Part shown: positions 62,169 through 64,000 of the stretch, piece after piece
How positions within the stretch are numbered: the first letter of the stretch is position 1
How the letters are laid out: the number at the start of each line of letters is the position of its first letter
Made by a program: the position numbers and the translations under genes
The notes under the pieces: model-generated
Seen by the model: only the letters and a program-made list of their open reading frames with translations
What the model was told of the DNA's origin: nothing
Database searches by the model: none
Source of the DNA: Acidobacteriota bacterium
Lineage (GTDB): Bacteria; Acidobacteriota; Vicinamibacteria; Vicinamibacterales; UBA8438
Reading direction: 5' to 3'
NCBI GenBank assembly: GCA_011523845.1
Contig: WTFV01000134.1
Location: forward strand, 1 to 64,000
DNA length: 64,000 bases

Positions 62169-63383
62169 CTACGGTTCGTCTTCTTCCGCCGCCATCCACC
62201 CTGGCAGCGGGTCGTCCAACGAAGCCCACCCGGAAGCGCCGGACGCCATCTCGGCGTCGGTCAGCAGACAGCCGTCCAGCGCGGCCTCGATGGCCTCTTG
62301 CGGCATCTCGATGCCGATGAAGACGAGCTCCTGACGGCGATCGCCGTGGTCGGGCTCCCATACCCGGCCGATCCACTCCAGGGTCTCCGGGTCGTCGGCG
62401 AGCTCGGCCGGGTCCAGCGCGGCGAACCAGGGGCCTCCGGGCTCCAGGGTCAGGGAGTCTCCGGCGATCGAAAGCGCGCCGGCCACCGCATGGCGGGTGG
62501 CCAGCCAGACGACCCCCTTCGCCCGCAGCACGCCCTCGAAGCAACCTTCGAAGATCGCCGCCAGGCGCGCCGGATGGAAGGGCCGTCGCCTCCGATAGAC
62601 GATGCTGCCGATGCCGTACTCCTCGGTCTCTGGCGTGTGGCCGCCTTGCAGTTCCTGAAGCCAACCCGCCGTTTGCTCGACGCGTTCGAAGTCGAACAGG
62701 CCCGTATCGAAAACCAGGTCGAGCGGAATCCGCCCGTAGGTCGCCTGGGCCAACGTCGCCGTCTGGTTGAGCTTGCGCAGGATCCCGGTCAACCGTGCGA
62801 CTTCTTTCCCACTCATCTTGTCAATCTTGTTGAGCACGAGAACGTTGGCGAGCTCGACCTGATCGACGAGGAGCTCGGCGATGGAGCGGTCGTCTTCGAC
62901 GTCGACCCCCAGCCCGCGATCGAGCAGGTCTTCTCCGGAGCCGAAGTCGCGAAGAAAACGCGGGCCGTCGACGACGGTGACCATCGTGTCCAACCGGGCC
63001 AGCTCGCCCAGTTGGGCGCCAAGCTCGTCCGACAAGGCGAAGGTGGCCGCGACGGGAAGCGGCTCGGAGATACCGGTGGATTCGATCAGCAGGTAGTCGA
63101 AGCGACGTTCCCGCGCCAGGCGTGCGACCTCGTCGAGCAGGTCTTCACGCAACGTGCAGCAGATGCAGCCGTTGGACATCTCGATCAGCCGCTCGTCGAC
63201 GCGGTTGAGCTCGGCGCCGCCGTTGCGAACGAGCTGGGCGTCGACGTTGACCTCGCTCATGTCGTTGACGATGACCGCGACGCGGCGGCCCTCGCGGTTG
63301 TGCAGCGCGTGGTTGAGCAACGTCGTCTTGCCGGCGCCGAGGAAGCCGGAGAGCACGGTTACGGGAAGGCGTGGATCGTTCAA
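62169..63383 (-). CDS. CobW/COG0523-family GTPase
   Basis: This 404-residue G3E GTPase begins with a TTG at 63383 that overlaps the previous stop (TTGA). It has [20 protein letters not shown] (Walker A), [11 protein letters not shown] (metal-binding GCxCC), [26 protein letters not shown] and a CobW C-terminal domain ([17 protein letters not shown]). These are metallochaperones, mostly for zinc. The link to Zur 8 kb away is only suggestive. The gene is intact and co-translated with the upstream gene. Confidence 0.88.
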   Translation of the reverse strand: MNDPRLPVTVLSGFLGAGKTTLLNHALHNREGRRVAVIVNDMSEVNVDAQLVRNGGAELNRVDERLIEMSNGCICCTLREDLLDEVARLARERRFDYLLIESTGISEPLPVAATFALSDELGAQLGELARLDTMVTVVDGPRFLRDFGSGEDLLDRGLGVDVEDDRSIAELLVDQVELANVLVLNKIDKMSGKEVARLTGILRKLNQTATLAQATYGRIPLDLVFDTGLFDFERVEQTAGWLQELQGGHTPETEEYGIGSIVYRRRRPFHPARLAAIFEGCFEGVLRAKGVVWLATRHAVAGALSIAGDSLTLEPGGPWFAALDPAELADDPETLEWIGRVWEPDHGDRRQELVFIGIEMPQEAIEAALDGCLLTDAEMASGASGWASLDDPLPGWMAAEEDEP

Positions 63384-63961
63384 TTCGGTTTCTCCGCGGG
63401 CTCGGGATGCGGTTGGCCGTCGATTGCGTCGGCGAGCGCGCGCCAGGCCTGGGGAAGCGCCTGGGGCGGCAGTCGCTTGGAAGGCCGTTGCCATTGGCGC
63501 AGGACGGCGCGCCGATACGCCAGACCGCAACGCGCGAGCGCCCACTCCTCGTAGTCCGCGATGCGCCGAATGGCGGCCACGGTCAAGTCGACCGGAACGC
63601 GGGGCGACGGAGGCGTCCGTGCAGTCGGGATCAGGTCGGGCGTCCAGATCGGCTCCTGGACCGTCTCCGACGGCAGCCAAACGGGTCGAAACTGGAAGCG
63701 GTTGAGGAAGACGCCGCCCTTTCGCGGCGTTCCGTACAGGAGGCCGAAACCCCACAACATGAGGCTGTCGCCGTCGGATAGCGCGAGCGTGTAGCAGCTC
63801 GATCCTGTTTCTCCTGCGGGCGGCCGTCGCTTGAGGAAGCCCGCTTCGAGCAGGAGGTTGCCTTCCGGACGCACGATGTCCCGGCCCCAGTTCCAGCACT
63901 GCCGGTCCAGCAGTTCCTGCCCCTTGCGCCGGCGGGCGCCGGAGATCGGGCTCACAGCCAT
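63380..63961 (-). CDS. hypothetical protein upstream of the CobW GTPase
   Basis: This 193-residue protein starts at 63961, near the window end. [53 protein letters not shown] and a C-terminal helix ([20 protein letters not shown]) are notable. No domain is recognised. It has two cysteines besides those in CY and RC positions. It is translationally coupled to the CobW GTPase by a 4-base overlap, so it may be a metal-linked partner. Further upstream genes of this operon lie outside the window. Confidence 0.6.
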   Translation of the reverse strand: MAVSPISGARRRKGQELLDRQCWNWGRDIVRPEGNLLLEAGFLKRRPPAGETGSSCYTLALSDGDSLMLWGFGLLYGTPRKGGVFLNRFQFRPVWLPSETVQEPIWTPDLIPTARTPPSPRVPVDLTVAAIRRIADYEEWALARCGLAYRRAVLRQWQRPSKRLPPQALPQAWRALADAIDGQPHPEPAEKPN

Positions 63962-64000
63962 GCTCCGCCCCAGGCCAGCAAGGCGCTGAATCCGGTGGCC

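Noticed and set aside
1..64000. CRISPR arrays, tRNA or rRNA genes, intact IS elements, attachment sites
   Set aside because: I scanned for regularly spaced repeats, CCA-ending cloverleafs, rRNA motifs and complete transposases and saw none that could be supported.

Overview
This window looks like part of a high-GC chromosome of an Acidobacteriota-type bacterium (Vicinamibacteria-like). That placement is inferred from gene content: planctomycete-type cytochromes (DUF1587/1592/1588/1585) paired with Tat-exported DUF1552 proteins, PQQ and NHL beta-propellers, DUF6152, and a large family of secreted 'PDLSG...W / ACHEGNY' proteins. No rRNA, tRNA, CRISPR array or complete insertion sequence was seen.

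Layout. 0-1.5 kb: a STAS-like DUF4325 gene and a histidine-kinase-type ATPase gene split by a frameshift. 1.5-16.2 kb: a PQQ sugar dehydrogenase fused to two CMD domains, two DUF1592/DUF1552 pairs, an ankyrin-repeat protein, and four toxin-antitoxin loci (lone brnA, a damaged relBE-like pair, a chimeric Phd-VapB with VapC, and mntA-hepT). 16.2-24.3 kb: a DUF4143 ATPase, a tandem lipocalin-like lipoprotein, an operon of PQQ propeller, cupin and cytochrome c, mazEF, and a haem-motif propeller protein. 24.3-27.2 kb: a Cys-rich secreted protein of lower GC surrounded by gene debris (transposase, Type IIG methylase and propeller fragments). 27.2-53.6 kb: eight of the nine copies of the two-cysteine secreted family, interspersed with a cyclase, a PQQ dehydrogenase, vapBC, CMD and MBL-fold hydrolases, DUF6152, an NHL protein, a beta-hydroxyacid dehydrogenase, Uma2, cspA, an RRM protein, htpG, and a cytochrome/copper-monooxygenase-like operon. 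53.6-56.4 kb: a decayed duplicate locus, a MerC-like protein, a Zur regulator with a large dyad, and a folE pseudogene. 56.4-64 kb: a PIG-L deacetylase, a three-gene export operon with the ninth family copy, and a CobW-type GTPase with a partner gene.

Most intact genes carry export signals. The set suggests a periplasmic oxidative and hydrolytic apparatus (PQQ dehydrogenases, c-type cytochromes, propellers, hydrolases) for scavenging organic compounds. It is interleaved with toxin-antitoxin modules and genomic debris that mark recombination points. The clearest uncharacterised element is the nine-copy secreted family: each mature protein has exactly two cysteines, at conserved positions.
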